A stretch of 64,000 bases of DNA from Limiplasma sp031549415. Lineage in GTDB: Bacteria > Bacillota > Clostridia > Christensenellales > Aristaeellaceae. The stretch spans positions 1 through 64,000 of the forward strand of contig JAVBPU010000005.1 of assembly GCA_031549415.1 (NCBI GenBank), read 5' to 3'. The first letter of the stretch is position 1. The number at the start of each line of letters is the position of its first letter. The notes under the pieces are model-generated. The model was not told the DNA's origin. It saw only the letters and a program-made list of their open reading frames with translations, and did not search any database. This document shows, in pieces, positions 9,701 to 18,035 of this stretch. The translations under genes were made by a program, and so were the position numbers.

Positions 9701-12115
9701 GAGGTCAACTTCACCACCAATCAGTTCAGCGAGGTGTACCACTCCGACGGTTCCCCGTTGGCTCCGCCCATTACTTTGGAAGAGGCCAGCCAGCGCTATA
9801 AAAAATTGTACCATCCCGATGACCAGGAGCTGTTCCTCAAAACCTATGACCCGGCGTATTTGAAAGCCAGCTTCCAGCACATTGCCCCCAGCCGCGCCCT
9901 CACCCTGGAGCACCGGAAAATGAGCCCCAACGGAAGCCACCGCTGGGCTTCCCGCACCTTCATCAAGATCGACGGGCCCGGCCACGAGGACGTGTACTTG
10001 CTTTGCACCAGCTCCGACGGGGACAAGGCGGACCGGCAAATGCTGGTTTCGGACATCCAGAAAAACCTGGAAAGCATTGCCAATAATGTGTTGATGGGCC
10101 TGTGCCTGTACGAGTATTTAGACGGCCAGGTGAAGCTGCTCTACGTCAGTGACAATTACAAGCGCATGCTGGGCTATACGCCTTTGGAGTTTACCACCTT
10201 TGGCAAGGACCCCTTCGCCTGCGTTTTCCCCGAGGACCAGGCGGCCCTGATGGACGCCCTGAAGGAACTCTGCCGCACGGGCCTGCCCTTTGGCCTGGAA
10301 TTCCACGTCCAGCGCAAAAACGGCGGCGTGGGGTGCTTCCGCACCGAGTCCTCCGCGCTGTATTCCGCGCCGGGGGAACCCATGCTGGTGCTGGCCTCCA
10401 ATGCCGACATCACCGAGCTGAAGCAGACCCAGGAGCATTTGTACAGCCTGCTCAATGAAATCCCCATCGGTGTGGGCATTATCGAGTTTGAAGGCGCTCC
10501 CTCGCTGGCCTACTTAAACCAGCCCCTGGCGCAAATCTTCGGCTATGATAAGGAAGAGCTGCGGGGCAAGGCCCCGGAAGAACTGGCGGATATCCTGCCC
10601 TTCTATAGCAAAGACGGGGTAGCGGAAAAGGTGCAAGACGCGGAATTGCTTCAAGCATCGCCCAGCACCTCCCGGGTCTACTCCTGCAAGCGCAAGGATG
10701 GAAAGGCCATTTGGGTTCGCTTCTACTACACCCTGACCCATTTGGAAAAAGGCATGCCCATCTGCTGCATCGCCGCCTCCGAGGTTACCCACTACGTGGA
10801 AAGCAGCCGCACCTTGCAATGGGAGCAGGAGCGCAGCCGCCTGCTTTCGGAATACGCCGACCTGCTGACCTTCGACTACGATGTGCCCAAGGATGCCCTG
10901 ACCCTGCACTTCCACCCGCTGCTGGGGGAGGCCTACACCCAGGTGACGGAAAACCACCTGCACGCCCTGGCCCAGTCCACCATGCTGCTGGACCAGTTTA
11001 AGCCCCTGTACCAAAAAGCGCTCCAGGCCGCCTGCGCGGAGCCGCTGGAAAATACCCTGGAATTCCCCGCCAGCTTTGAAGGGGAGCCCTATCATTGGTG
11101 CCGGGTCCACTTTGTCAGCATCGCCGATGAAAGCGACCAGGTGTTCCGCATCGTGGGCCGGGTGCTGGACATCGACCGGGAAAAGCACGCCGAAGAGCTG
11201 TTGCAGGTGGAATTGCAATACCGCAAGGCATTCCTGTCGGAGACCCTCTATGTGTTTGATTATGACCTGGCCACCAAGCAGTACGAGCTGCTGCATTCCG
11301 CGCCTGAAGCGGAAACCCGGTATTTCCCCTACGACCAGTATACCTTTGAGGGCAAAAATACTGCCAGCTTCCACCCGGACGACTTGCCCCACATCGAAAA
11401 CCTGTTCTCCGAACCCTACCTCCACGGCCTGTACGAAAAACGCCATGATGAGCTAAAATTCCAAGCACGTATCAAAGGCACCCGGGAGGAGTGGGTGTGG
11501 ACAGAGATCACCGTGCACCTGCTGGAGGCAAGCGAAAACAATCCCCCCAAATTGCTGTTCTACCTCAAGGTGGTGGACCGGCAGAAGCGAGCGGAGGCCG
11601 AGCTGCGCAAGCGGGCGGAGCTGGACCCGGTTTCCACGCTGCTCAACCGCCGCACCACCCAGGAGCGCATTGTGCAGCTGCTGGAAGAAAACCCGGACCT
11701 CTCCTATGCTTTCTTCCTGCTGGACATTGATGACTTCAAGCATGTGAACGATACCCATGGCCATGCCATCGGGGATGCCGTCATCTTGACCGTTGCCAAG
11801 GCCCTGAAAAAAAGCTTCCGCGCTTCCGACCTATTTGGACGGCTGGGCGGAGACGAGTTTGTGGCCTTCATGGGCTATTCCGGGGATGAAGGGTTGGTCC
11901 ATGTCAAGGCGCAAAAAACCCTGGCCATCCTGCAGGAAATGGCCGTCACCAACCATCCGGGCATCCGGGTGTCCGCCAGCTTGGGCATCTCCCTGGCGCC
12001 GAAAGATGGCACAGATTTTGAAACCCTATACAAAAACGCGGACGCCGCCATGTACCAGGCAAAAGCGTTGGGAAAGAACGGGTATGCCCTGCTGGGCAGC
12101 GAACCCCAGGCGTAA
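6734..12115 (+). CDS. Receiver-PAS-GGDEF-EAL-PAS(n)-GGDEF c-di-GMP turnover protein
   Basis: The protein has 1793 residues from the ATG at 6734, chosen because GGAGGG lies eight bases upstream; an in-frame earlier start has no such site. A receiver domain (1-125; LVVDD, LVILDIVMPVLDG, TKPF) is followed by PAS-like modules, then a first GGDEF domain (from about 407) whose signature has decayed to GRMEADHF. The EAL domain (about 585-825) reads EVL at the motif, but the residues expected for metal binding and catalysis are visible: INIS, LEITESAYID, MDDFGSGYSS, ILKVD, VIAEGVET and GQGYYFSRP. After several PAS modules (about 855-1620) comes a canonical GGDEF domain (RLGGDEF near 1702) with the inhibitory I-site RASD exactly five residues upstream. 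It is therefore probably bifunctional, making and hydrolysing c-di-GMP, with product inhibition of synthesis. No membrane segment is seen. Net activity cannot be read from sequence. Confidence 0.93.
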   Translation: MREQTTILVVDDMEINRAILAELFQSECTVLEAENGQEALDLLKARPEIDLVILDIVMPVLDGFATLKVIRGEPSWAHLPVVICTEHAEVDVQVRALDLGSTDFITKPFNARVVRHRIRNLIEMREMERKIAEQQRAHQLRDTLSSIVSPLGLFEFTENHVKALYMNQSMSDMVTSACGSTTAFSTDMLGTLYPEDAQLLVELLQGNQKNGTPVDMTYHITRQDGTVATHELHALSIRYEHFQNPIYLTSISDVTDQRRTELALRDADQRLKSLINAVPGGIITFEMSETPRITFFNDTACDIVKLTRAEFQKQAEENVYAFLFPEDVHILRDLAARFLAHPQAMGDTFRVVCKDGEIRWVRLSASPLVTVDGTLLANCVCSDVSVEKESDLKLEQAFKEMQYRSEHDALTALWNRETFNQKAQELLLKNADIPHVLLALNIQRFKVVNELFGTDMGDRVLITLSRGMERLFGDIGVCGRMEADHFMACFPSSELNMERIMHMLDSEMKAQYVDYHIEVLFGVYQVHNVHVAVDQMCDRASMALKTIKGSAVKRYAFYDENMRKNMMEEQGIIEEMNDALEQGQFIPYLQPIYNLNTLTPVSAEVLVRWKHPEKGMISPGTFIPLFERNGFITKLDYSLWEQACAILHRWKVNHMPLVPLSINISRIDLYHPQLCEDLVGLLRKYDLDPSLLKLEITESAYIDDMEVLTAVLRRLRAAGFRILMDDFGSGYSSLNTLKDMPINILKVDMRFLEELEDSPRAASILTSVVRMAKWLELPVIAEGVETKAQLDFLYSIGCDDGQGYYFSRPIPLADFETLLQNVNPENSHRRSSSVQECNLDFLWNPSMDVNLLFNTMIGGMAIFELREGALEVRRVNDAYYHVMGLTPQQVFRDSQDAFEDVFPDDREPLLEACLSALRSDRVEYVTIRRKHGDGHMIWLENKIRHLASDSEFPVFLFIVNDVTTQKEYDLTRTLSQYTQLMRNLFYNVYEVNFTTNQFSEVYHSDGSPLAPPITLEEASQRYKKLYHPDDQELFLKTYDPAYLKASFQHIAPSRALTLEHRKMSPNGSHRWASRTFIKIDGPGHEDVYLLCTSSDGDKADRQMLVSDIQKNLESIANNVLMGLCLYEYLDGQVKLLYVSDNYKRMLGYTPLEFTTFGKDPFACVFPEDQAALMDALKELCRTGLPFGLEFHVQRKNGGVGCFRTESSALYSAPGEPMLVLASNADITELKQTQEHLYSLLNEIPIGVGIIEFEGAPSLAYLNQPLAQIFGYDKEELRGKAPEELADILPFYSKDGVAEKVQDAELLQASPSTSRVYSCKRKDGKAIWVRFYYTLTHLEKGMPICCIAASEVTHYVESSRTLQWEQERSRLLSEYADLLTFDYDVPKDALTLHFHPLLGEAYTQVTENHLHALAQSTMLLDQFKPLYQKALQAACAEPLENTLEFPASFEGEPYHWCRVHFVSIADESDQVFRIVGRVLDIDREKHAEELLQVELQYRKAFLSETLYVFDYDLATKQYELLHSAPEAETRYFPYDQYTFEGKNTASFHPDDLPHIENLFSEPYLHGLYEKRHDELKFQARIKGTREEWVWTEITVHLLEASENNPPKLLFYLKVVDRQKRAEAELRKRAELDPVSTLLNRRTTQERIVQLLEENPDLSYAFFLLDIDDFKHVNDTHGHAIGDAVILTVAKALKKSFRASDLFGRLGGDEFVAFMGYSGDEGLVHVKAQKTLAILQEMAVTNHPGIRVSASLGISLAPKDGTDFETLYKNADAAMYQAKALGKNGYALLGSEPQA

Positions 12116-12158
12116 AAAGAACCGGAACAAGAAAAACCAAGAAAATCCAGCCATTGGT

Positions 12159-12188
12159 TTGACAAGGGCTTCCTTCCGCTTGTATACT
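12159..12188 (+). promoter_or_regulatory. Promoter of asnA
   Basis: A perfect TTGACA (12159-12164) and a TATACT (12183-12188) are 18 bases apart, about 31 bases before the asnA start codon. The leader is too short for a T-box. Confidence 0.7.
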
Positions 12189-12219
12189 TGGATGATCCGA
12201 AACGGAAGGATGTGGAAGG

Positions 12220-13227
12220 ATGAACAAGGTCCTCATTCCCGAGGGCTACCGTCCCCGGCTGACGCTGTACGAAACCCAGGCCGCCATCAGCCTGATCAAG
12301 CGCGTGTTCCAGGACAGCCTGTCTTTGGCCCTCAACTTAAAACGGGTGTCCGCGCCCCTTTTTGTGGACCCAGCCACAGGCCTCAATGATGACCTCAACG
12401 GCATCGAGAGGCCTGTCCGTTTTGACGTGCCCGCCGCCAGCATTGACGCGGAAGTGGTGCAAAGCCTGGCGAAATGGAAGCGCATGGCCCTGTACCGCTA
12501 TGACGTGCATCCGGGCAAGGGCATCTATACGGACATGAACGCCATCCGCCGGGATGAGGACTTGGATAACCTGCACTCCATCTATGTGGACCAATGGGAC
12601 TGGGAGCGGGTCATCACCCCGGAGACCCGTAACTTACATACGCTCAAGGAGACCGTCCGCGCCATTGTAGGTTGCATCCGGGACGCCTCCCTCACCGTCA
12701 ACGGCCGGTACCCCAAGCTGCACACCCAGCTCGGCGGCGATGTCTCCTTCATCACCACCCAGGAGCTGCTGGATTTGTACCCGGACCTTCCCGCCAAGGA
12801 GCGGGAAAACGCCTATGTGCGGCAGCATCCCATCACCTTCCTGATGAAGATCGGCCACAAGCTCAGCAACGGCGCTTCCCATGACGGGCGCGCCCCGGAC
12901 TATGACGACTGGACCCTCAACGGCGACATCCTGTTTTACAACCCGGTGCTGGACTGCTCCTTTGAAATTAGCAGCATGGGCATCCGGGTGGACAGCCACA
13001 CCCTGGATGAGCAGCTGGCTTTGGCCGGCTGCGATCACCGCCGGGGCCTTCAGTACCACCGCATGCTGCTGGGGGACGAACTGCCCCTGACCCTGGGCGG
13101 TGGCATCGGGCAAAGCCGCCTGTGCATGCTGCTGCTAGGCAAAGCCCATATCGGCGAGGTGCAATCTTCCATCTGGGACGAGGAAACCAAGCGAACCTGC
13201 GAAAAGGCGGGCATCGTGCTGCTGTGA
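12220..13227 (+). CDS. asnA: Aspartate-ammonia ligase (asparagine synthetase A)
   Basis: The 335-residue enzyme makes asparagine from aspartate, ammonia and ATP in the cytosol. It belongs to the class II aminoacyl-tRNA-synthetase-like AsnA family: the N-terminus (ETQAAISLIKRVFQD), APLFVDPATGLNDDLNG, IYVDQWDWE and the C-terminal LGGGIGQSRLCMLLL are typical. Length matches the family (about 330). It stands alone, with its own promoter upstream and a terminator downstream. Confidence 0.96.
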   Translation: MNKVLIPEGYRPRLTLYETQAAISLIKRVFQDSLSLALNLKRVSAPLFVDPATGLNDDLNGIERPVRFDVPAASIDAEVVQSLAKWKRMALYRYDVHPGKGIYTDMNAIRRDEDLDNLHSIYVDQWDWERVITPETRNLHTLKETVRAIVGCIRDASLTVNGRYPKLHTQLGGDVSFITTQELLDLYPDLPAKERENAYVRQHPITFLMKIGHKLSNGASHDGRAPDYDDWTLNGDILFYNPVLDCSFEISSMGIRVDSHTLDEQLALAGCDHRRGLQYHRMLLGDELPLTLGGGIGQSRLCMLLLGKAHIGEVQSSIWDEETKRTCEKAGIVLL

Positions 13228-13271
13228 GGTCTGCTTGCCTCCGGCGGTGTAGCGCAAAGCCCTGACGGCGG

Positions 13272-13292
13272 TTTGGAGGCGGAGCCTCCAAA
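13272..13292. repeat. Short perfect hairpin downstream of asnA
   Basis: Arms TTTGGAGGC and GCCTCCAAA enclose three bases. There is no T-tract, so it is probably an RNA-stabilising or processing stem rather than a terminator. Confidence 0.4.
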
Positions 13293-13313
13293 AGAGGTTT
13301 GTCAACACGCAGT

Positions 13314-13345
13314 GCGCCTCTGGTATCCATCAGAGGCGCTTTTTC
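13314..13345 (+). terminator. Rho-independent terminator of asnA
   Basis: A nine-base perfect stem GCGCCTCTG / CAGAGGCGC with an eight-base loop is followed by TTTTT. It separates asnA from the phosphorylase operon. Confidence 0.85.
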
Positions 13346-13473
13346 TGTGGGTGCCAAGGTCCCCCCATTCCGGGCAACCACGTACAAAAAATCACAGCCC
13401 CTGCCATTTTCCCAAGTTCCCGGATTTGCTATCCTATGGGTGGATTCTGATTTTTCCGTTGGGAGGCTTCGCC

Positions 13474-15855
13474 ATGCATTACGGACATTTTGATGATGAA
13501 CAGCGGGAGTACGTCATCGACCGGGTCGACGTGCCCCAGAGCTTTACCAATTACCTGGGCACCAAAAGCATGGGGGCCGTGGTCAACCACTGCGCCGGAG
13601 GCTATCTTTGGAACGGAAGCCCGCAATTCCACCGGATCACCCGTTTCCGGCCCAATGGCGTGCCCATGGACCAGCCCGGCCATTATGTGTACCTGCGGGA
13701 TGAGGAAAGCGGAAAATACTGGTCCCTCAGCTGGCAGCCCGTGGGCCTGCCCCTGGACAAGGCCAAGTATACCTGCCGCCATGGCCTGAGCTACTCCACC
13801 TATTCCTGCGCCTATGAGGGCATCCACGGGGCGCAAACCCTTTTCATTCCCTTGGATGACGATGTGGAGATTTGGGAGGTGCGGCTGACCAATCAAGGTG
13901 AAAAAACCCGGCAGCTCAGCGTGTATGGCTATTGCGAGTTCAGCTTCCACCACATTGACATGGACAACCAAAACTTCCAGATGAGCCTGTACGCGGCGGG
14001 GTCCCGCTATGTGGACGGCGCGGTGGAGTATGAGCTGCACTACGAGGAAAACAGCCACGAGTTTTTCACCGCCAGCTTTGTGCCCGATGGCTTTGACAGC
14101 CTGCGGGACAGCTTCCTGGGCCCGTACCGCACAGAGCGAAGTCCCCTGGCGGTGGAATCCGGCAAAATGAGCGCAAGCGTGGAGCTGGGGGGCAACCACT
14201 GCGGTGCGCTGCAAAAGCGCCTCACCTTGCAGCCTGGCCAGGAGGCGCGCCTGCGCTTTTTCCTGGGCACCGGCGATGCCGCCGCGGCCCGCCGCATCCG
14301 GGAAAAATATACGGACGAGGCCACCGACCAGGCCTTTGTGTCCCTGCGGGGCTACTGGGAGGAAAAGCTCTCCCAGCTCCAGGTGAACACCCCCCACCCG
14401 GAGATGAATACCAGCCTGAACCTGTGGAATTTGTACCAGAGCCAGGTGAACGTTTCCTTCTCCCGGTTCGCCTCCTTCATTGAAGTGGGCGGCCGCACCG
14501 GCCTAGGCTACCGGGACACCGCCCAGGATGCCATGTGCATCCCCCACGCGGACCCCGCCATGTGCAAAAAGCGCATCCAGCAGCTTTTGCATGGGCAGGT
14601 CCAGGCGGGATACGGGTTGCATCTGTTTGACCCGGCTTGGTTTGAGACCGGTGCGCAGCAAAGCTTTACCTCCCCCACCGTGGTGCCCAAGCCGGACAAA
14701 GCCACCATGATCCACGGCCTCAAAGACACCTGCGCGGACGATGCCCTGTGGCTCATCCCCGCCATTGTGGAGTACGTGCGGGAAACTGGGGAGCTGAACT
14801 TCCTAAACGATGTGATCCCCTATGCGGACGAAGGGGAGGCCACCGTATACAACCACATGAAGGCCATCCTGGACTTTGGCTTTGCCCAGGTGGGGCAAAA
14901 CGGCGTTTGTAAGGGCCTGCGGGCGGACTGGAACGACTGTTTGAATCTGGGCGGCGGGGAAAGCGCCATGGTGAGCTTCTTGCTGCTGTGGGCGGTGGAC
15001 CATTTTGAGGACCTGGCGCGGCACCTGGGCCACCAGGAGGACGCGGACCTGTACCGCTGCCAGGCGGAGGCCATGAAGGTCACCTGCCAAAAGGCGCTGT
15101 GGGATGGAAGCTGGTTCCTGCGGGGCATCACCAGCGCCAACCGGCCCATCGGCTCCCACACCGCCACCGAGGGCAAGGTGCATATGGAAAGCAACACCTG
15201 GGCCGTCATTTGCGGGGCCGCCACCAAAAGCCAGGGCATCAGTTGCATGGATGCCGTGGACGAATACCTGTACACCCCCTATGGCCTGATGCTCAACGCC
15301 CCCTCCTTCGTCACCCCGGACGATACCATAGGCTTCGTCACCCGGGTATACCCCGGGGTCAAGGAAAACGGCGCGATTTTCAGCCACCCCAACCCCTGGG
15401 CCTGGGTGGCGGAATCCATGCTGGGCCGGGGGGACCGGGCCATGAAATTCTATAACGCGCTGCTGCCGGAGCTGCAAAACGACAAGATCGAAATCCGCCA
15501 AGCCGAGCCCTACAGCTATTGCCAGTTTATCATGGGCCGGGACCATACCGCTTTTGGCCGGGCCCGCCATCCCTTTATGACCGGCTCTGCGGGCTGGAGC
15601 TATTACGCCGCCACCCGGTATCTGCTGGGCATCCGGCCCGGGTTTGACCAACTGACCGTAGACCCCTGCATCCCCGCCCAATGGGACGGCTTTTCCGTGA
15701 CGCGGAAATGGCGGGGGGCCACCTATCACATCAAGGTCAGCAACCCCTCCCATGTGCAAAAGGGCGTGGCCTCTCTCACGGTGGACGGCGCCGCGTCCAG
15801 CCAGATCCCCTGCTTCTTATCAGGCGAACACAACGTAGTGGTGACCATGGGCTAA
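13474..15855 (+). CDS. GH94 phosphorylase, N,N'-diacetylchitobiose phosphorylase-like
   Basis: The 793-residue enzyme starts at the ATG at 13474 (GGGAGG seven bases upstream) with MHYGHFDDEQREYVI, the typical GH94 beginning. By recall it resembles Vibrio N,N'-diacetylchitobiose phosphorylase more than cellobiose phosphorylase: SRFASFIEVGGRTGLGYRD, GYGLHLFDPAWF, KGLRADWNDCLNLGGGESAM and NGAIFSHPNPWAWVAE all fit that branch. The general acid should be the second Asp of ADWND (residue 488). The reaction is phosphorolysis of a beta-1,4-linked disaccharide to a sugar 1-phosphate plus free sugar, conserving energy. No signal peptide is present, so the disaccharide must be imported. The next gene, 24 bases downstream, is a phosphohexomutase that could process the sugar 1-phosphate. 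Substrate is inferred; another GH94 specificity is possible. Confidence 0.88.
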   Translation: MHYGHFDDEQREYVIDRVDVPQSFTNYLGTKSMGAVVNHCAGGYLWNGSPQFHRITRFRPNGVPMDQPGHYVYLRDEESGKYWSLSWQPVGLPLDKAKYTCRHGLSYSTYSCAYEGIHGAQTLFIPLDDDVEIWEVRLTNQGEKTRQLSVYGYCEFSFHHIDMDNQNFQMSLYAAGSRYVDGAVEYELHYEENSHEFFTASFVPDGFDSLRDSFLGPYRTERSPLAVESGKMSASVELGGNHCGALQKRLTLQPGQEARLRFFLGTGDAAAARRIREKYTDEATDQAFVSLRGYWEEKLSQLQVNTPHPEMNTSLNLWNLYQSQVNVSFSRFASFIEVGGRTGLGYRDTAQDAMCIPHADPAMCKKRIQQLLHGQVQAGYGLHLFDPAWFETGAQQSFTSPTVVPKPDKATMIHGLKDTCADDALWLIPAIVEYVRETGELNFLNDVIPYADEGEATVYNHMKAILDFGFAQVGQNGVCKGLRADWNDCLNLGGGESAMVSFLLLWAVDHFEDLARHLGHQEDADLYRCQAEAMKVTCQKALWDGSWFLRGITSANRPIGSHTATEGKVHMESNTWAVICGAATKSQGISCMDAVDEYLYTPYGLMLNAPSFVTPDDTIGFVTRVYPGVKENGAIFSHPNPWAWVAESMLGRGDRAMKFYNALLPELQNDKIEIRQAEPYSYCQFIMGRDHTAFGRARHPFMTGSAGWSYYAATRYLLGIRPGFDQLTVDPCIPAQWDGFSVTRKWRGATYHIKVSNPSHVQKGVASLTVDGAASSQIPCFLSGEHNVVVTMG

Positions 15856-15879
15856 CCAGGAAGGAAGGGAAGCACTGAT

Positions 15880-17301
15880 ATGATTGTTTTTGGAACCGGC
15901 GGCTGGCGGGCCATCATCGGCGAGGACTTTACCAAGGAAAACGTGCAAAAACTGATGCTGGCCATTGCCCGGCGCATGCAGGCGGAGGATGTGGCGGACA
16001 AAAGCTTTTGTATTGGCTATGACCGCCGGTTTCTCAGCCGCCAGTCCGCCGAGTGGGCGGCGGAGGTCATGGCTGGGGAAAACATCCACACCTGGGTCAT
16101 CAACCGGGAAGCGCCCACGCCGCTCATCATGTTTACGGTGCAGTCCTTTGGCCTGCCTTATGGCATTGCCGTCACGGCCAGCCACAACCCGGCGCTGTAC
16201 AACGGCATCAAGCTGTTCACCAAGGGCGGCCGGGACGCCAACGAGACCGTCACCAACGAGCTGGGCGAGGTGGCCAACAGCTTCACCGCCGCCGACATCC
16301 GGGCCATCCCCTACGCCCAGGCCCTGCGCTCCGGCATCGTGGAGGAGATCAACCCCCAAAACCAATACCTGGACGCCATCATCCGCGGGGTGAACATGGA
16401 CGCCATTCGCAGCCGCAGCCTGCAAATCATTCTGGACCCTATGTACGGGGTCAGCCGCACCTCCCTGCAGACCATTTTGCTCACCGCCCGCTGTGAGGTC
16501 AGCATCATCCACGAGCGGCATGACGCCCTCTTTGGCGGCCGTTTGCCCGCCCCCAACGTGGAGACCCTGGGCGCGCTGCGGGCCTTTGTGCTGGAAAACG
16601 GCGCGGACATAGGCATTGCCACCGATGGCGATGCGGACCGCTTGGGCATCATCGACGACAAGGGCCATTTCATCCACCCCAATGACATTTTGGTGCTGCT
16701 GTATTACTACCTGCTGAAATACAAGAACTGGCACGGACCCGCCGTGCGGAACCTGGCCACCACCCACATGCTGGACCGCATTGCCGCAGCCTTTGGCGAA
16801 CAATGCTACGAGGTGCCCGTGGGCTTTAAGCATATTTCCGCCGGTATGCAGAAGTACAACGCGGTCATCGGCGGGGAAAGCTCCGGCGGCCTGACGGTGC
16901 GGGGCCACATCAACGGCAAGGACGGCATCTATGCCGCCACGCTGCTGGTGGAGATGCTCAGCGTCACCGGCAAGAAGCTCAGCGAGCTGATGCAAAGCCT
17001 TTACCAGGAATTTGGCGCCACCTATATGGCCGAATACGACTGGCCCTTTGACCAGGGCCTGAAAGCCTCCCTGCACAAGCTGCTGATGGAGGACAGAAAG
17101 CTGCCGGACTTCCCCATCCCCGTAGAAAGCGTCAATTACATGGACGGCTGCAAGGTGCTTTTTGAAAACGGGTGGATCATCGCCCGCTTTAGCGGCACAG
17201 AGCCCCGCCTCCGGGTGTTCTGCGAAATGCCCACCCGGAAGGAAGCGGAGCAGATGGCCGCCGTCATGGCGGAGTTTTTGGGGTTGAATATGGAGGGGTA
17301 A
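15880..17301 (+). CDS. Alpha-D-phosphohexomutase (phosphoglucomutase/phosphomannomutase family)
   Basis: The 473-residue enzyme interconverts hexose 1- and 6-phosphates. It shows all family loops: N-terminal FGTGGWRA, the phosphoserine loop TASHNP (near residue 100), the metal-binding TDGDADRLG (near 247), the sugar-binding GGESSGG (near 332) and the phosphate-binding RFSGTEPRLRV. A purine-rich ribosome binding site precedes the ATG. It is co-transcribed with the GH94 phosphorylase, so the likely task is to bring the phosphorolysis product (glucose 1-phosphate or GlcNAc 1-phosphate) into glycolysis as the 6-phosphate. The substrate preference cannot be read from the motifs. Confidence 0.93.
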   Translation: MIVFGTGGWRAIIGEDFTKENVQKLMLAIARRMQAEDVADKSFCIGYDRRFLSRQSAEWAAEVMAGENIHTWVINREAPTPLIMFTVQSFGLPYGIAVTASHNPALYNGIKLFTKGGRDANETVTNELGEVANSFTAADIRAIPYAQALRSGIVEEINPQNQYLDAIIRGVNMDAIRSRSLQIILDPMYGVSRTSLQTILLTARCEVSIIHERHDALFGGRLPAPNVETLGALRAFVLENGADIGIATDGDADRLGIIDDKGHFIHPNDILVLLYYYLLKYKNWHGPAVRNLATTHMLDRIAAAFGEQCYEVPVGFKHISAGMQKYNAVIGGESSGGLTVRGHINGKDGIYAATLLVEMLSVTGKKLSELMQSLYQEFGATYMAEYDWPFDQGLKASLHKLLMEDRKLPDFPIPVESVNYMDGCKVLFENGWIIARFSGTEPRLRVFCEMPTRKEAEQMAAVMAEFLGLNMEG

Positions 17302-17311
17302 GGGGGCCTAT

Positions 17312-17355
17312 GCAGGGGCTTTGCCCCTGCGACCCCACCAGGGGCACGCCCCTGG
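17312..17355. repeat. Pair of tandem GC-rich hairpins
   Basis: Two perfect palindromic stems follow each other: GCAGGGGC/GCCCCTGC (17312-17330) and CCAGGGGC/GCCCCTGG (17338-17355), joined by GACCCCA. Such paired G/C hairpins look like members of an intergenic repeat family, but only this copy is in the window. Confidence 0.5.
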
Positions 17356-17377
17356 ACACTTTATTTCAAACATCTCT

Positions 17378-17412
17378 GCTCTCGCCGCGTAATGCACGGC
17401 GAGAGCTTCTTT
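17378..17412 (+). terminator. Probable terminator of the phosphorylase operon
   Basis: A ten-base stem GCTCTCGCCG / CGGCGAGAGC is followed by TTCTTT. It lies between the convergent phosphohexomutase and RidA-like genes. Confidence 0.65.
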
Positions 17413-17487
17413 CGTAACTTGCGCGCAATCCTCTCCAGAGGGTTTGAAGCCATGCAAGACCGATAACCCCGCAAAAGCAGAAATCGC

Positions 17488-17865
17488 CTAATTTATAATC
17501 ATTCCTCTATAAGCGATGGCGTCAACCTGAAACCTAATTCCCTCTCGGATGAATTTCGTTTCCAATGCTTTTCTTGCGGGATATTTTCCGTCAAACCTTT
17601 GCTTGATGATCTCTCCCAAAAACGATACATCTTGAATATCCTTAAACAGGCAATCCATTTTTACAACAGATTCGAGGGGTAGGCCAATCAATTTGAGCCT
17701 TAGACTTAAAATATCAAAAGCGCCATTGATTTGACTTTCTATATCTTGCCCTTCGTTGCACATACAATAGCTGATAAAAGCATACTCGCCCGCTATCACA
17801 ATTCCTGAATGGGCCCATTCATTATTGATATCGGTTCTTAGGAACGATGTTAGGCGCTCTCTCAT
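17488..17865 (-). CDS. RidA/YjgF/UK114 family protein
   Basis: The 125-residue protein shows the RidA fold pattern: a central DIESQINGAFDILSLRLKLIG helix region, VVKMDCLF strand, and PARKALETKF with the Arg (residue 98) that binds the carboxylate in RidA enzymes. RidA hydrolyses reactive enamine/imine intermediates from pyridoxal enzymes; several subfamilies lack this activity. The usual C-terminal EIEAIA appears here as QVDAIA, so the acidic residue is shifted. The gene has its own promoter and looks more AT-rich than its neighbours. Confidence 0.82.
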   Translation of the reverse strand: MRERLTSFLRTDINNEWAHSGIVIAGEYAFISYCMCNEGQDIESQINGAFDILSLRLKLIGLPLESVVKMDCLFKDIQDVSFLGEIIKQRFDGKYPARKALETKFIREGIRFQVDAIAYRGMIIN

Positions 17866-17912
17866 TTTGTGTACTCCTCATATAAAACACTTTTGCTCTT
17901 CAAACCACGACG

Positions 17913-17941
17913 ATTATAGCATGCCTTGCTTACGACGGCAA
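17913..17941 (-). promoter_or_regulatory. Vegetative promoter of the RidA-like gene
   Basis: On the minus strand TTGCCG (17936-17941) and a perfect TATAAT (17913-17918) are 17 bases apart, about 40 bases before the start codon. Confidence 0.7.
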
Positions 17942-17996
17942 CGGCCCCAAGCAAAGCATCCTATCCCAAAGTACCAACCCACTTTCTCGCGTTTTA

Positions 17997-18005
17997 TGAT
18001 ATAAT
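17997..18005 (+). promoter_or_regulatory. Extended -10 promoter of the kinase-lipoprotein-regulator operon
   Basis: TGATATAAT contains a perfect -10 box (18000-18005) with the TG of an extended -10; no good -35 box is present. The start codon is 30 bases downstream behind an AGGAGGG site. Confidence 0.6.
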
Positions 18006-18035
18006 CAGCATAATCCACACAAAGGAGGGATCGAC

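Noticed and set aside
15820..17076. 418-codon open frame on the minus strand
   Set aside because: Shadow of the phosphohexomutase gene in GC-rich DNA, without motif or ribosome binding site.
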